DNA from: Globisporangium splendens
Lineage: Eukaryota; Oomycota; Peronosporomycetes; Pythiales; Pythiaceae
Direction of reading: 5' to 3'
Assembly: GCA_006386115.1 (NCBI GenBank)
Contig: VFIW01000027.1
Span: forward strand, 248,001-312,000
Length of the DNA stretch: 64,000 nucleotides
The notes below the pieces were generated by a model that was not told the origin of the DNA, did not search any database, and was given only the letters and a program-made list of their open reading frames with translations. The translations under genes were made by a program, and so were the position numbers. This document shows, in pieces, positions 1 to 11,018 of the stretch (the first letter of the stretch is position 1; each line of letters begins with the position of its first letter).

Positions 1-1248
1 AGCGGTCTCACGTGCTGTTTCCTGGGCTTTGGTCTCGATATCTTGATTGATGGAGCGGTGCTGGAGGTGATCTCGTTCTTCTTCTCCCAGTTCGTGGAAG
101 ACAAGATCGCGCTCGGCACGACGGCGTTCATCCACACCCGTGCAGCGGAGCTTGTGGGGCGAGACAATGTATATGTGCTCCCTGAGTCAGCGCTTGTGGA
201 AACAAAGTCACAGCAGAGCCCTACAGAACAGAAGGATCAAAAGGGAGCCGTGGGCACACTCAAGCGCAGCCTCACCAAGAACTTTGTGGAACTGCCCAAG
301 CAAATGTGGAAGGCAGCCTCGTGGTCGTTCTCGACAACCGAGTTCCAGGCCAGACTCCAGGACGCGACACGCAAATACCGACAAAGTCGCAGTTTACCAA
401 ACTTTAGCAGAGCACAGAAAGCGCTGATGGATCACCGTCAAGACAGAAATCGTCGCAGCACTAGCAGTGATGAGGAGGAGGATTTGTGCTACAAGGAGTG
501 GGAGCTCTTGTTTTCCAACAAGCTCGCACTCGATATGCGGCGTCCCGTCCAGTACGATCGGAACGGGGATGATGATGGTCCAGAAGCGCTCTTTGGATGC
601 CGCTTGCGGCGCACAGGAAATTCTATCGCGACTCGTTTTGGTGCAGAAGATCCAGCTGAAGAGGAACAAGAAGTGGATCTCGTGCGCAGCGACGCGTACT
701 CACTCTTTGGGGAATGCTATGTCGTGCGTGTGCGCACCGTGGCGATGATCGACGATACTCTGCTGGCACAGCGTGCCGAGGATGCTGTCTCGCATCCTGC
801 GTTGAGTCTAAGGGAGTCCCTGGTGCATGCACACAACAATGTCGAGGAACATGTCGTCCCATTCCAAGATTCCCATACGAGAGAGACGACGATCGTTGCC
901 GGGAACAACCAAGCGTGGGCATTCTGGGACGGCATCTGGGCACTCGACGATGATGACAATAACGAGGATGACGACGAAGATGTGGAGTACGGTGTCGAAG
1001 TGTGTCATGTGGCCGACGAGCGCGATTTTGAGGTCGGAGTTGCTGTCCACGACTGGTTTGATTCAACTGCTGAAGGAGGTGTCATTGCGTCAAACCGTGC
1101 AAGAGGAGGAGGCGATGATGGCGATGCGTTTTTGTTATTTGGACCCCCGAACGACGCCCAACGCGGCCAGACATTTCGGATACGTGGGTGCGGCCCAATG
1201 AACAATGACGACGACGACGACATGGACGCGTACAAGCTGTTTGGATAA
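1..1248 (+). CDS. LFG-motif protein A, 5' end outside window
   Basis: The reading frame is open from base 1 and ends at TAA 1246-1248, so the true start lies upstream of the window. I do not recognise the family. The first visible residues are a hydrophobic stretch rich in Leu, Phe and Gly, followed by a conserved stretch containing GTTAFIHTRAAELVGR. The rest is hydrophilic and increasingly acidic, with D/E runs near the end. The short motif LFG occurs four times: PEALFGCRL (about base 590), DAYSLFG (about 690-710), DAFLLFG (about 1122-1142) and DAYKLFG as the very C-terminus. The gene at 2227-3718 is a clear paralog with the same motifs in the same order. The function is unknown; the motifs look like repeated short linear binding sites on a membrane-proximal protein (inference). 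Confidence 0.75.
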   Translation, partial: SGLTCCFLGFGLDILIDGAVLEVISFFFSQFVEDKIALGTTAFIHTRAAELVGRDNVYVLPESALVETKSQQSPTEQKDQKGAVGTLKRSLTKNFVELPKQMWKAASWSFSTTEFQARLQDATRKYRQSRSLPNFSRAQKALMDHRQDRNRRSTSSDEEEDLCYKEWELLFSNKLALDMRRPVQYDRNGDDDGPEALFGCRLRRTGNSIATRFGAEDPAEEEQEVDLVRSDAYSLFGECYVVRVRTVAMIDDTLLAQRAEDAVSHPALSLRESLVHAHNNVEEHVVPFQDSHTRETTIVAGNNQAWAFWDGIWALDDDDNNEDDDEDVEYGVEVCHVADERDFEVGVAVHDWFDSTAEGGVIASNRARGGGDDGDAFLLFGPPNDAQRGQTFRIRGCGPMNNDDDDDMDAYKLFG

Positions 1249-1340
1249 TGGAGGTAGCTCAGTGCTCCTCCGTCGACATTGAAGATAGAGAATCCACTAT
1301 CCGACAGTACCACTTCGTTGTTCAAGTCAGCAGACGATGA

Positions 1341-1754
1341 AGAATTTTGCATTTTGCAGCATCTTTCGCCTGTTGGATAGAAAAACAAAAAAATGGTTTT
1401 ACAGCTGTGGATCTTGCGGCAGTCGCTGCGAATGCTGTTTTCCCAGGTGCAGGTGCTACCGTCTCGCTTGAGGCTTCCTTTCGGGTCGATTGACCGAGTC
1501 GAGAAAGAAAAAGAGCTTGTCAACTCCTGGAACTGTTGCGTGCTACGTGGGAGAAGATCTGCGCCATGCAATCGAAGCACAAGCATCCGTCGGTGGGGTC
1601 TGCGAAGCACTTTGTCTCGCTAGTCGAGCGTGCGATTCAATTTGAAGTAGATGCTAATAAGAAACCAACGATCGGTCGGTGGTGCAAGACCCTGCAAAAA
1701 GAAGTGGATGCCTTCAAGGATATGAGATTCTGCCGAGTTGACTGTGACTCGTGA
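1341..1754 (+). pseudogene. Possible coding remnant with in-frame TGA
   Basis: One frame is open from 1341 to the stop at 1752-1754 except for a single TGA at 1491-1493. Both sides look protein-like: an Ala/Val-rich stretch before the TGA, then a Lys-rich stretch containing LLELLRATWEK and KKPTIGRWCKTLQKEVDAF after it. There is no good ATG, so this could be an exon of a gene whose other parts I cannot place, or a decayed gene. The product is not recognised. Confidence 0.25.
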
Positions 1755-2226
1755 TGACAGCGAGCTCAGATATTGAAAGTGCATTTTATGCATCCGAAAT
1801 TGTCCTAGCTCCATGATGATTATGTCTATAGAGAGGTTCGAGTGTGAAAATGCATGACTTTGGCCAAACAAACCAAACCCTCTTTATATCCATTCTCATG
1901 CGTGTCTCCCACTACATGTAAGCGCTTCTCGCGGTACAAAAGCCTCTATATATCTGGAAATAGCCTCCATAAATCCTGCCGTGGTGTGAACATCTGGGTT
2001 CGAAAATGCCATGCCAGACGAGCCACTATGCATGCACCGCGTGTGTGTGTGGTGATCTCGTTGGGTGCATTGCCATTCTCTTCCTCCTTCTTCCTTCTTT
2101 CCTCACGGGAGATGCGCTTTCGCCACTTGGGAAGCTCCATCGAGCCTCAAAAATCCATCACCAGCGCACGTTGTGGTGGCTGCGGCTGTCCTCACTATCA
2201 GATTCTCCTCTTAGAGCACTCACATC

Positions 2227-3718
2227 ATGAAGTTTGACGCGTCCGCGCTCTCGGACCAGGAGCTCGTGGTGCTCGAGTCCACGCTGCGCGTGCAGCTCGA
2301 GGTCGCCAAGCACGTGCGTGTGCAGCAGGCGACTGGCGCGATCGGCGGCGCGCTGCTCACGAGCGGCTTCTCGGCGCTGCTCTCAGGTCCGTCCATCATC
2401 TGCTCGAGCGTGCTGCGCAAGAAGTGCAAGCGCCGCCATCGCGTGTGCTGCCGCGAGATGTTTCTGCGTCGCCTCGCGCTCGCGCCTATCGAGAAAGTGC
2501 AGTACGCCAAGCGCGCTCGCACTCTCGATGGCGAGTGGCCTCGCGTGCTGTGTGTTGGGCTTCGCGCTCGACCTCATGGTCGACGAAGCTGTGCTGCAGG
2601 TGCTCTCGTTCTTCTTCTCCATGGTCGTCGAGGGTAGAGTGACGCGCGGCACGACGGCGTTTGTGCATGATCGAGCAGCAGACCTCGTCGGTCGACAGGA
2701 TGCATATGTGCTGAATGACGAGCCAGCGATGCTCTTTGGCGGCATCTCAACCAGCAGCACACACCAGAAGCAGACAAAGCGAGCGCGAGTCAAGAGGTTC
2801 ATCGTCGACAAGCCCAAGCAGATGTGGAAAGCGGCTTCGTGGTCGTTCTCGGCCACCGAGGTACAGGCGAAACTACGCGGTGCAAAGCAGAAATGCAGAC
2901 GTAGCAACACGTCAATCGGATTCCATGAGAGCAGTACTCATGGCGAGTCAAGAGATAGTTTTGCAGAGTGGGCGCTTCTGTTCTCGAACGAGTACTCGGC
3001 GTATTACCAACAGCAGCATGATCACGGATCAGACCAAGCTCAGGATGGACCCGAGACGCTCTTTGGATGCCGACTTCACACAGCAACGCGTGGTCAAGAT
3101 GGTGAAAACGCAGCTTGCGGTTTGGGAATCGAAGAAGAGCGCGTGGATCTTGTTCGTAGCGACGCGTTCACACTCTTTGGACCGTGCTACGTCGTGCGAG
3201 TGCAAACCGTGACTTCAACTTATCCAGCGAGCAGCCGCAAGTCTCATGCTGACGAAATGGCCGAAGTCTTTTCGGATTTTCGACGATCACCTGTCGTTTC
3301 ACGGTCGTTCGATGAGGATCAACACGTGGTACACGTCGTACCCTGGGAGAGTTCGCTGCAGACAGCGGACACTGTTTTCTCAGGAAACCAAAAGTCGTGG
3401 GAGTTCTGGGACGAGATCTGGCGTGTTGACGACGAGCAAGCCTCATTATATGAGAGAGATGACGAGGTTGAGTGTGGGTTTTGGAGCTACGATGACGGCA
3501 ACGACGTTGTCGAGTGTGACGTTGAAGTCTGGGACGTTGATGAACCACCTGAACGCGTAACTGCTAGCGAGGACATCTTTAACGACGACTGCAATGCGTT
3601 CTCGCTTTTTGGATCTCGTGTTAACAGTCAGGCTGGCGTGTCATCGGCTCCTCGTCATCTAGTCGGCGTTTGTGCGAAGGACGAAGTCGAGTCAGATGCG
3701 TTCACGTTATTTGGATAG
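2227..3718 (+). CDS. LFG-motif protein B, with a frame break near 2510
   Basis: This is a paralog of the gene at 1-1248. The start at 2227 gives a natural N-terminus (MKFDASALSDQELVVLEST) with a hydrophobic, Gly/Ser-rich segment. The part homologous to gene A (LGFALDLMVDEAV onward) is read in the next frame, so there is an apparent 1-base indel between about 2500 and 2530. I see no credible GT-AG intron there. Downstream the protein repeats the LFG pattern: LFG after PAM (about 2735), GPETLFGCRL (about 3060), DAFTLFGPCYVVRV (3161-3200), NAFSLFG (about 3600) and a terminal DAFTLFG. Shared blocks with A include PKQMWKAASWSFS and WDEIW/WDGIW. It is either a sequencing error, a recent pseudogene, or an unusual junction. 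Function unknown. Confidence 0.7.
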
Positions 3719-4004
3719 CGCTCATTTCGCTTGAATATATGCGAGCATGAGGGCTGGCTGGCGATCGTCGATTGGCTCGTGAGATTGAGGACGCATCCCA
3801 TTTCACCATATGTCGGAGCTCTCAAATAAGATCTTGGGGACGTGGTGGCATGTCGTCCTCCGTCCTCTTTGACCAATCTCTACGAGACTCCGGACTGATC
3901 GTACTGCCTCGAAGCAATAGACTTGACTTGAGGTCAGCTAGCTGTGTGTTAGTCATTCTCACTTCATCTCAACAGCTGCGAGAAAGAAGCCTCTGGGTAG
4001 CACC

Positions 4005-4616
4005 ATGATCGATGTGGTTCGCTCCAACTCCATGCCGTTAGGATCGATGAGCTCATTTCGGATGGATGCTGAATACTTGGACCAGTATGGAGCTATTCGT
4101 CGATCCGGCTCAGTTGCAAATGGTAAACTGGAATATTTATCGCTGGCATTTCCGATGTGTTCACTTGCCGACGAGAGCGAGGCAGACGAAGAAGAGGAAA
4201 TGACGCTGCAGATGCTCTCGGAGCTCGAAGCTGAAGAGGTAAAGAAAACCAAGGAATTAAAGAAGCTTCGTCGCGACCGAATGATCATGGAGTATCGGCA
4301 GTGAAAGCGAGAGATCCTCTTGGAGCACGACGCCAGAGTCCAAGACCGACTTGAGCTGTGGCACGAAGCCAGTGAGCTGGATCCAGCAGTCGAGACCACT
4401 AGCGAGCACACTCCGCTCACTCCGTCGAGCAAGGCGCAGTCTTTCATTGACTCAGACAGCAACATTCGCAGGAAGAGCAGCATCGCAAACCACGCCGAAT
4501 TTTCTTCTGCTTCGCCGATCCCGTCACCTCAAGCAGGTTCTCCCATGAGTGGCTTCGTTTCGGTTGCTCGGAAATCGATCGCCTTGGAATTCCTGCAAGT
4601 CATCATGAGCGACTAG
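4005..4616 (+). CDS. Acidic coiled-coil protein interrupted by TGA
   Basis: The ATG at 4005 opens a frame of 99 codons ending at TGA 4302-4304. The same frame then stays open to TAG 4614-4616, and the sequence flows on in character: an Asp/Glu-rich stretch, Lys/Glu heptad-like residues (EEVKKTKELKKLRRDR), the TGA, then KREILLEHDARVQDRLELW and a Ser/Pro-rich tail with SPIPSPQAGSPMSG. The intact product would be about 203 residues with a central coiled coil. Either the short 99-residue product is real, or the TGA is a disabling mutation, a readthrough site or a sequence error. No family is recognised. Confidence 0.5.
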
Positions 4617-4887
4617 AACGTGCTTGTTGTGCTGTCGCTCGAGTGTTTGTTTACCTGTGATTTGGCGTAATTGTTTATAAAGACAAAAGCTTGGTTGTCT
4701 CCAAATCTCCTGTCCATCGATGTCGGTTTCTCCGTTTCTTCGCAAGTCGATTCAAGTCTATCTTTGTCATTTTCACCAGCCCAGTGGTTCTCGTTTTCGC
4801 TGTGTGTGGCAATTGCAGCAGCTCATCGAATAAGCAGAAATGCTCGATCGCGCAAAGCAGGCGCAGTCATTTCGCTGAAACTCTTTC

Positions 4888-7142
4888 ATGCCCGAGGGAA
4901 AAGGTTCTCAAGATGGCACCACCGCGACCCCATCATCCAATGCGGAAACCATTTACCATGTCCGTCTCATCCAAGCGTGGCCATTGGAACCATCGTCTCT
5001 CGCAACGCCCCAAGAGATTGTGCGGTCGCAGTATTCATTCTTCGGGCTTCAACTGGAATTGTTGGGGTGTTCCTCAGCTGGCAGCGATGCCTCCAGTCCT
5101 CCAATCGCATTACCTCTTCAATTCAAAACGAGCAGCAACGACCAAGATGAACAGCTTGACTCCCTCGTTGGTCCGTACCAGATACGAGTGCGCGCCAGAA
5201 TGGCTCCAACAACGGCTGCTTCCGAACACGGAAAGCTCGTTTTGCAAAAGTTTATCGCGGTGCAGCCGGATAACTTTCTGCTAGAGATCAACAGCGTTCA
5301 CTTCCTCAAATCTGCGAAGTCAGCCAAAGACGTGTTTCGAAGCCTACTGCGCGTACTGACGAAGATCAGTGTGGCAAAACCATTTGAGCTCACCTTCCAG
5401 CGCCATAACCACCCACAAGCTGCTGCGAAAATCCTCCCATTCGCGATGCGTGCAGATGTCCAAGTCGCTCAAGTCGCGCAGCACCAGAAAATGCAAGAAC
5501 AGGAAGCACAACTCAGTGAGGCAATCAAGCGAAAGAAGCAATTCATCACGCAGCAGATGGACTATGAAGAAGAGCATTACCTGTACGGCCACATCGGCAT
5601 GCAACTCTTTCACTTGCACGAGGAAATCATGGCCAACGGTCAGTGGCAAGCGTACGAATTCGACCAAGCGCTGTGGTACTATCACGCTACGACCAACAAG
5701 CTCTTTGCCGAACACCCGATGCGCAACAGCGAGAAGACACGGCAGCTGATCGGCACTGTCCAGTTGAAGACACGATTCGCAGCTCAAAAACTGCAGCGTG
5801 CTGCTCGCTTGCGTCTGCGACGGAAGGAGATTGCCAATGCTGTGATCGACCGCGGCGTCTTCGAGAACGTGTGGGTCGACTTGTGGGATCAACTGTGGGA
5901 GAACACCTGGGTGACTCAGTTTGCGCCGCTTCTTGTTTCCTCTCCACTCTACAAGTTAACACCAAAAACCGTCGACGAAGAAGTGGTTCGCCTTTTGACA
6001 GAATGGAAGACTCCAGCATCAAAGAAAGTATCTCCAGCATCTTCAAAGTGGCCCACGCTGGCTGACATCGCCAGAAATGGAATTCCAGTGCGAATGCAGC
6101 CCAGTGAGAAAGCAGTGAACCTGAAGAGTGAAACAAACGAATGCGTAGTGAGCCAAAGTGACAAGGTAAATCGTGATCCGACAACTTCAAATGATGCAAA
6201 TAAAAACGAAAACGATTCCAAGGAACCATTGGTGGACCCCGATATTATGCTTCCTCCGAGCTCATCCATTGACAACGTACCTGAAAGCGTGTCACCCTTG
6301 AGCCCCCTAGACACGGCTCCACAAGCTGATCAATCAAACGATTCCAAACATAATCTGACGCATTCCCGCAGCAATGAAAGTTTAAACGATCCGAATCATG
6401 ACGACGAAGACAGCGATTCCGACTGGAGAGGGTACCTGACGCTGCTCAAGACAAACTTGAAGCAGAAGAAAGCATCACCACCTAAGCGCCGCCAGCATAT
6501 ACAGGAAGAAGATCATGCATACAGGTCAGTGAGAAATGAGCGACACTCGGAAACGAACGATAGCAGAACAAGCATACCCTGCCACACCGCGGTCAGCAAG
6601 AATAACTTTCAAAAGCCCTACAGAGAAAGAGAGAGCGAAGGGGACAGCATGCATCATACCTTACGGCCATCAGTCGATTACCACGAAGCTCAGGTCAGTC
6701 CAGCACGGCTTGGTAGTCATGTCGCGCTACCAAGTCATGCAGATTTGTCGCCGTTCACATATGCCACCGGCAAAAGCATGGAGTATGACTACAACGCCTC
6801 ATATGTATCTCTGCCGTCGGCACTGCCTTATCCGATCGCGTCTTCACAAATCGGATCTCCACTGGTAAGCGCGTGAAAGCTTTGCCTTGTGCATTATCAC
6901 CTTGTGTCATATTGTGAAGATGTCATCTCGTTGTGTCTTGTGTTTCACAGAAAGCGAGCAAGCACCTTCCAGCGCCAATGACCCTCAAGCAACCCGACTC
7001 GTTCTCTGACATTGACTCGTGGCAGTGCAGCGGCAGTTTCCGAGCATTTCACTCATTCTTTGCACGAAATCTGGAAGACACTGTCGAAACGAATGACATC
7101 CCCATCCGCGAGCGTGTCGAAGAGAATCCAAATGTGCCGTGA
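4888..7142 (+). CDS. PDZ-like and IQ-motif scaffold protein, 2 exons
   Basis: Exon 1 is 4888-6864. A phase-0 intron 6865-6950 (GTAAGC...TTTCACAG) joins it to exon 2 at 6951, ending at TGA 7140-7142 (722 residues). Residues about 116-173 read like a PDZ core (FIAVQPDNFLLEINSV ... KPFELTFQR), normally a peptide-binding fold that assembles complexes at membranes. Residues about 293-314 (AAQKLQRAARLRLRRKE) fit a calmodulin-binding IQ motif. A Trp-rich stretch (VDLWDQLWENTWVTQF) follows, then a long low-complexity Ser/Asp/Asn-rich tail. After the TGA the same frame continues to 7418 with natural-looking Gln/Ser/Pro-rich sequence ending LPYIVRRKKNGQR, so the annotated stop may not be the ancestral one. 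No ortholog name is assigned. Confidence 0.7.
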
Positions 7143-7568
7143 AAAAACAACAGCCCATTGCTTCTCAACCAGCGACGACACGAGCAACAGCGTCGGCAAA
7201 GCGCCATCCAGCCACGACTCCATGCTACTGCTGTCTTGGACACACAGCAGCTGCCTATTTCTTCCATGCAACAGCCAAAAGCCTTCACAGCGTCAGAGAT
7301 GGCGATTCTTCGACAAGATCCGTCGACCTACAGCCCAGAAAGCAGCGTGTCAGCACCAAATAAGAGTCCAACCAAGCTGCCATACATTGTCCGGAGAAAG
7401 AAAAACGGTCAGCGGTGAGAATGAAGCACGAGCAGCACAGCGTGGACTCAAATGACTGCTTGGATTGATTCGAACCGATTGACGGGTCCATTAACCGTTG
7501 GCACCTTGAGTTCTCTAACTCCTGTTCTTCCAGAAGAAGTTGTGACTGACACTTCAAGACGTCGTCTC

Positions 7569-8782
7569 TTAGTTGCTCTCCTTCAGCTTGCGCACGTATT
7601 CACCGAGACGGTGCTGCGCCTTGTTCGCAATCTGCCAAAAGCACAAGTCATACACATCATACGCATCAATCACAACAAACAAGAAACCACAGCAGAGAGC
7701 ATCGGAGCACGCCTGAGCTTACGTCGATGTTCGGGTTGATCGAGTTGAGGGTGCGGATGTCCTGCAACGCCAAGCGGTAGCGCTCCAGTCCTTCGTACGC
7801 CAGAGCACGACGAAGCAGCGCCTTCTGATTCTCTGGCTCGAACTCTAACACGTGGCTGCAATCGCGAATCACCGCCGAGAAGTTGCTCAACTGCTGGTTG
7901 CATGCCGCACGGTTGTTGTAGCAGGACAGCGCCAGGGTCGAGCTCTGGTCGCCGCAGGCTTCGATCGCTTCGCTGTAGTGTCCGATGGCCTTCTCAAAAG
8001 CGGCCGTCTTGAACGCGTCGTTGCCCTTCTCCTTGAGCAGCTCCGCAGGGTTCAGTCCCGAGCGGCGGATTTGCTCCTGACGCTCATGAAGCGGCTCGAT
8101 CTCCGTGATCAGTTTGTTCAGATCGCGGTTGTTGAAGTCCTTGCGCTGGCCCAAACGAAGCGTAGCGAGCGCTTCTTCGTACTTTTTCAGTCCCTTCAGA
8201 GCCACACCATGGCGGTGGTAGCCTACTCAGCATTATAAGTCACATGAGTTAGACATTATTCATGGGAGTTATTGCCATTAAAAACCATTCCAATACCTTT
8301 GACAAAGTCCGGGTTCACCTCAATGCACTTGGCGGCGTCATCCGCGGCTTCCTTGAACTTGTGCCAGCCAGCATACGCGGCGCTTTACACAATTGATGGC
8401 CACACAAACGAAAACAGAGTATCATCGTATCATTCGCACAGGCGTATATACCAAAATCATACAGAACGAGTCCTCTTCGCACCTTCGGTTGGAGTAGTAG
8501 ACGTGGTTCGTGCCGTCGATCTCGATTGCCTCCGTGTACTTCTGCACCGCGAGCTCCCACTTGCCGTGCTTGAAGGCTTCATTGCCCTCGCTAAAGACAA
8601 AGCAAAGAATGGCGCAACACAGCAGCAACAGCACGCATCGTCAGACAGCGAACGCACGCGCATACACAGACGCAATGACCGCAGTAAATATGCTACGCTA
8701 TGCTGCCATCATGCACAGAGAGAGAGAGAAAGCGACTCACTTCTTCTTGGTCTCGGCAGCAGCGTTCACCATGATCTGCGGC
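7569..8782 (-). CDS. TPR protein, STI1/HOP-like co-chaperone, 5 exons
   Basis: Minus-strand exons in order: 8782-8751, 8590-8483, 8382-8297, 8222-7723 and 7631-7569, all with GT-AG boundaries and consistent phase, giving 262 residues. The protein holds two blocks of tetratricopeptide repeats. The N-terminal block (EGNEAFKHGKWELAVQKYTE, HVYYSNRSAAYAGW, CIEVNPDFVKGYHRHG) matches the Hsp70/Hsp90-tail-binding TPR1 type of STI1/HOP. The second (KEKGNDAFKTAAFEKAIGHY, CYNNRAACNQQL, KALLRRALAYEGL) follows after a charged linker. It is much shorter than full STI1 and lacks DP domains, so it is better called a small TPR co-chaperone, presumably cytosolic. It converges on the PDZ/IQ gene with about 150 bases between them. 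Confidence 0.85.
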
Positions 8783-9190
8783 TCAACTCAACTCGGAAAA
8801 AGTGGGCGATCTGGAGTGCATGAGTGCGGCTGAACCATAACATTAATGTGTCTCTTGCGGTAGATGCCTTTTCTCGAACTCTCCGGATATGGAGGTGTAC
8901 GGATAAATATAGGTGTACAAGACGTATAGTGTCTAACTTTGCAAGAGTGTGGAAGTTTTAACCATTTGGTTGGATGAGTGTGCATTTATGAAAAAGAAGT
9001 AAATTGCGCAGTCACAACTCGGACTCAAAACTATGTATTGGATTGCTCATGCACACAGCACACCACAACTTCCGGCATCACAATCATACTCAATAAATCT
9101 TTGCGAGTGTGTTGGGAATAGCACTCCACCGGTACATTTTACAAACAAGAAGCGACGCATGCAAGCATCGAGGCTCTCGCTGGTGGCTTT

Positions 9191-9823
9191 CTATTCAACC
9201 AAAGTAATCGACGACACTTGCAGCGTGTCCGTCCATGTCTGCGAGTACACGACGACCTCATACACGGCCTTCGCGCAGTTGCGGTTGCGGCACGCACCCA
9301 GTTCGTCGTTAAAGTTGATCGCGCACCCTTCGACTTCGTACTTGTAGTTGGTGCCGGACACCAGTTGCGACTGCGCGCTATTGATCTGCAACGCGCAGAT
9401 TGGCGTGGTAATCGCAGGCGAGTAGTTCGTCGCCGTGCTGAGCGCGTCGACAATCGTCGAGACCACCGAGTCTGTCAAGTTCTCGTCCTTCCAGGCGCCG
9501 AAAGTAGTTTGTCCGCCGAGGATAGTGACTGCATCACCGCCCACGTTGTCGGTTGACGCGGTGTTGGCAGCGTCGGCACCAACTGAATCGTCCGCAGCCG
9601 CAGCCGTCGTCAGATCCGCAGTGAGACCTTCATCTGCAGTCGCTTCATTGCCGGTCACATCGGACGCAGTCACAGACCCCGCAATATCATCTCCAAGATT
9701 AATCGTCTGGACATCGCCGCTGGCGTCTTGAGCTGCAACAGCATTGATCGACGACGCCGACACAAACAACGCGAGCGCCGCCACGGTGACAAAGAGCGAA
9801 GACGACTTGAAGCAGATCGCCAT
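9191..9823 (-). CDS. Secreted cystatin-like protease inhibitor
   Basis: 210 residues, single exon. Residues 1-31 form a signal peptide (SSLFVTVAALALFVSASS). Residues about 32-100 are a Thr/Ala/Asp-rich low-complexity spacer. The C-terminal half is a cystatin-like fold: GGQTTFGAW for the N-terminal Gly region, the diagnostic QLVSG (QxVxG loop), and YSQTWTD in the second hairpin where classical cystatins have PW. Several Cys (TTPIC, VEGC, ACRNRNC) probably form disulfides. Cystatins block papain-like cysteine proteases. Oomycete EPIC proteins use this fold against plant apoplastic proteases, which is the likely role if the organism is a plant pathogen. A second cystatin lies at 13766-14260. Confidence 0.88.
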   Translation of the reverse strand: MAICFKSSSLFVTVAALALFVSASSINAVAAQDASGDVQTINLGDDIAGSVTASDVTGNEATADEGLTADLTTAAAADDSVGADAANTASTDNVGGDAVTILGGQTTFGAWKDENLTDSVVSTIVDALSTATNYSPAITTPICALQINSAQSQLVSGTNYKYEVEGCAINFNDELGACRNRNCAKAVYEVVVYSQTWTDTLQVSSITLVE

Positions 9824-11018
9824 GGCTGGTTGTTTTCTAGTGCTGATGGAGTCGAAGCAATGAGGTCAATCGAGGGGGGACTGGAGGAATTCAAAAATGC
9901 TTTGCTGTCAACGTGGTGCGCGGCTCCTTTCCCGTAGCTCTTCAATTGCAATGTTCCGAGAGGAAAAAGACGGTTTGTAATAATTGAAACTCGTGTTCCT
10001 CGCGCGCAGACGGATGGCTGTTTGGCACTGAAACTCGTGTCCAAGAGCTACGAACGACTGCAGTTGTCGTTGAGCCGACGAGGCAACGTTGACGACCGGG
10101 AGTGCAGGTTCAAGCAAATCGCGTGGAACCGATTGAAACCGGTACTTGTGTGTCGTGACAGCGCCATGCGGTGTGGGTGTAGTACTGGGAAGCAAATGGA
10201 GAGGGATCCGGTGTGTGTCGGAAAAGGTGGGTCGCCAGCTGATGGATTTCGACAGAGACGACCTTTACAGACCGCGGATCGGGACGATAGTGCCTCGGTT
10301 TAATGTGACAACGTCACTCTACAAGTCGTTGCAGCTTAACAATTGACTAGAAGATGCAGCTGGTGGTCGTTCAAGTGAGGGATGCAGTGAAACTGGAAGT
10401 CAGAACTACGAACCTTTTCGTTATGGGTACCAATAATTGATGCGATAGAACCTCCTCTGTAGAGGGTTCCTAGTCTCACAAATGTCGTTTGGATCCAGTT
10501 GTCAGGTATGCACTTATTATACAGAGGTATATAAAGTGTATGCGTGAACTGTATCTTTTTCACGACATCGAGAGATCCTTTCAGGTGGACTGGAGACAGC
10601 AAGCAGCTCACTTGCGCGGCCAGGCAGCAAATGTCCATTTGCGCTCTTAGTTCTCTACGCCAGACTACTGTCGACGCCCAACACCACTTACAGAGAGATA
10701 TGCGCGAAGAGCAGTGTGTGCAGACGCACATTCCTGCTCGGTTGTGCAGGGCGTCCTGGAGTTCCGACGACCACCTTCCAAGCGTCGTTGTCAAACGAAC
10801 ACTGCGGCTTTGAGATGGCTGCTATCGAAAGCGACCACGAGCTCATGAGACTGCTTCCTATGTAGCTAAGGGAATTGAAACCCATGCGAACTAAAGTAGT
10901 CAGCCTGCTACCATGCTGTTTACTGCTCTCAAGTTCCAAACTTATTCCCAGCGGCATTGATAGCCGATGCTCGTCTCCGCACAAAAACAAGAACGACGCT
11001 CATAAGAAGTACTCCCAG
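9824..11018. other. Gene-free interval
   Basis: I see no gene I can support. It includes the 5' flank of the minus-strand cystatin and the 3' flank of the gene ending at 11019. Open frames at 10336-10794 and 10688-10990 (minus) lack a convincing start or splice logic. A short imperfect hairpin sits near 10450-10472. Confidence 0.4.

Noticed and set aside
1330..1475. Short Cys-rich frame (MKNFAFCSIF onward)
   Set aside because: No signal peptide or known Cys spacing, and it overlaps the more protein-like frame described at 1341-1754.
7440..7530. tRNA-like B-box (GGTTCGAATC on the minus strand)
   Set aside because: No matching A-box, acceptor stem or anticodon arm could be folded around it.
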